Below the pieces are notes generated by a model. It had not been told where the DNA came from and searched no databases. It saw only the letters and a program-made list of their open reading frames with translations. Both the position numbers and the translations under genes were made by a program. This document shows positions 63,397 to 64,000 of a stretch of DNA of 64,000 nt, piece after piece; within the stretch, counting starts at the first letter, position 1, and each line of letters opens with the position of its first letter. The DNA comes from Bacillota bacterium (GTDB lineage Bacteria; Bacillota; Clostridia; Christensenellales; SZUA-584). The stretch covers positions 12,979 through 76,978 of the forward strand of contig JAEWWC010000100.1 in the NCBI GenBank assembly GCA_023396555.1, read 5' to 3'.

Positions 63397-63418
63397 ACCG
63401 CTAAGGCGGTTTTTCTTT
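63397..63418 (+). terminator. Terminator after the kdpE-like gene
   Basis: ACCGC-TAAG-GCGGT stem followed by TTTTTCTTT. Confidence 0.8.
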
Positions 63419-63515
63419 ATACAATCTTTATAGCTCCTCCATATATCATCACACCGTTTTTATACTTTCAGTCCTATCATGATATCAGCCAATAAATATG
63501 AAAGAAGGCTGGAAC

Positions 63516-63908
63516 ATGAAAAGGAAAGCTGTCCTGCCTGACGCTTTTTCCGAGGCGGTTAAAGAAGCGGCAAAAATCTTAAATAAAGGTAGTTTGTATG
63601 AAGCGCTACCATTAATCAAGGAAGCGCTCATCCTTAATACAGAAGCCGCGGAACCTCACAATCTGCTCGGGATATTTTTTGAAATGAAGGGTGACGATGA
63701 TACCGCACGAAAGCACTATCGGGCGGCTTATGCGCTTGATCCCACCTATAAACCCGCATGCCACAACCTTGAAAGGCTTGTAGAATTTGTGTGGGGGCCT
63801 ATCAGCCGGAAATATGATTACGGTGTTGAGCTTCAAGAAGAAAGTGAAGCAAAGCAGTCTGAAAATACTGCTACGGACATAGGCCGTCAGGGGCTTGGAA
63901 CTGTATAG
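63516..63908 (+). CDS. TPR-repeat protein
   Basis: Small cytosolic adaptor of 130 residues with about two tetratricopeptide repeats (ALPLIKEALILNTEAAEPHNLLGIFFEMKGD; ARKHYRAAYALDPTYKPACHNLERL, read in segments) and a polar Glu/Gln-rich tail. The ATG at 63516 is chosen because AAGAAGG precedes it. TPR genes of this type often lie between kdpDE-like and trkA-like genes in clostridia, so a role in potassium-uptake control is inferred from place only. Confidence 0.8.
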   Translation: MKRKAVLPDAFSEAVKEAAKILNKGSLYEALPLIKEALILNTEAAEPHNLLGIFFEMKGDDDTARKHYRAAYALDPTYKPACHNLERLVEFVWGPISRKYDYGVELQEESEAKQSENTATDIGRQGLGTV

Positions 63909-63927
63909 ATTAAGGGAGTAAATATAT

Positions 63928-64000
63928 ATGTATATCATCATAGCGGGCTGCAGAAAAATTGGCTCCAATCTTGCGCTCATGCTTTCTGAGGAAAATCACG
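63928..64000 (+). CDS. TrkA-family potassium uptake protein, start only
   Basis: The window ends 24 codons in. MYIIIAGCRKIGSNLALMLS is the classic RCK/TrkA-N nucleotide-binding start (IIIxGxGKxG pattern, here with GCRKIG). GGGAG lies upstream. The gene is cut by the window edge. Confidence 0.75.
   Translation, partial: MYIIIAGCRKIGSNLALMLSEENH

Overview
The window looks like the chromosome of a moderately GC-rich, Gram-positive, probably endospore-forming Firmicute of the Clostridia type. The evidence is a BofA-family gene (pro-sigma-K processing control), the RicT/HolB/Tmk/Orn-Lys-Arg-decarboxylase-like gene order, a one-piece tmRNA directly after smpB, an LPXTG-anchored surface protein, lipobox lipoproteins, and strong AGGAGG-type ribosome sites with frequent TTG/GTG starts. 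Species cannot be named from the sequence.

Layout. 1-7.6 kb: a polyol/sugar operon (zinc dehydrogenase, ribose-type ABC importer, frameshifted GldA-like dehydrogenase, split transketolase). 7.6-8.4 kb: an integrase remnant next to tRNA-Gly(CCC). 8.4-29.2 kb: mostly core genes: mtlD, a ferredoxin, ricT-holB-tmk-HAD-decarboxylase, Nudix, mnmA, fba, bofA, an iron locus with feoA and a FeoB-associated small protein but no feoB, secG, rnr, smpB and ssrA. 29.2-43.1 kb: an inserted segment beginning exactly at the ssrA 3' end and closed by a second copy of the last 13 bases of ssrA. It holds a decayed type III restriction-like defence locus (SNF2-type helicase, DUF4391 protein, and the scar of a membrane-protein gene and a Mod methyltransferase), then an arabinose-type ABC operon ending in araA. 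43.1-51.5 kb: gene wreckage (methyltransferase, recombinase and IclR fragments), a TetR regulator and a 1,815-residue Calx-beta surface protein. 51.5-60.7 kb: three secreted arabinose-releasing enzymes (GH43, GH127, GH127/GH146-like) sharing a FIMAH-like module and duplicated leaders. 60.7-64 kb: an IS3 remnant, then a KdpD-like/KdpE pair followed by a TPR protein and the start of a TrkA-type potassium gene.

How the genes fit together: the secreted hydrolases at 51.5-60.7 kb would free L-arabinose from plant glycans outside the cell, the importer at 36.8-40.8 kb would bring the sugar in, and AraA would isomerise it to L-ribulose. The operon at 1-7.6 kb handles another, unidentified polyol or sugar with a transketolase step.

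Most notable: the ssrA-anchored island with its collapsed defence locus; three GTTAG-N6-CTAAC-type boxes at the feo genes; three tandem copies of a promoter-bearing repeat before the arabinan-degradation genes; and the reused FIMAH-plus-leader cassette between enzyme genes.
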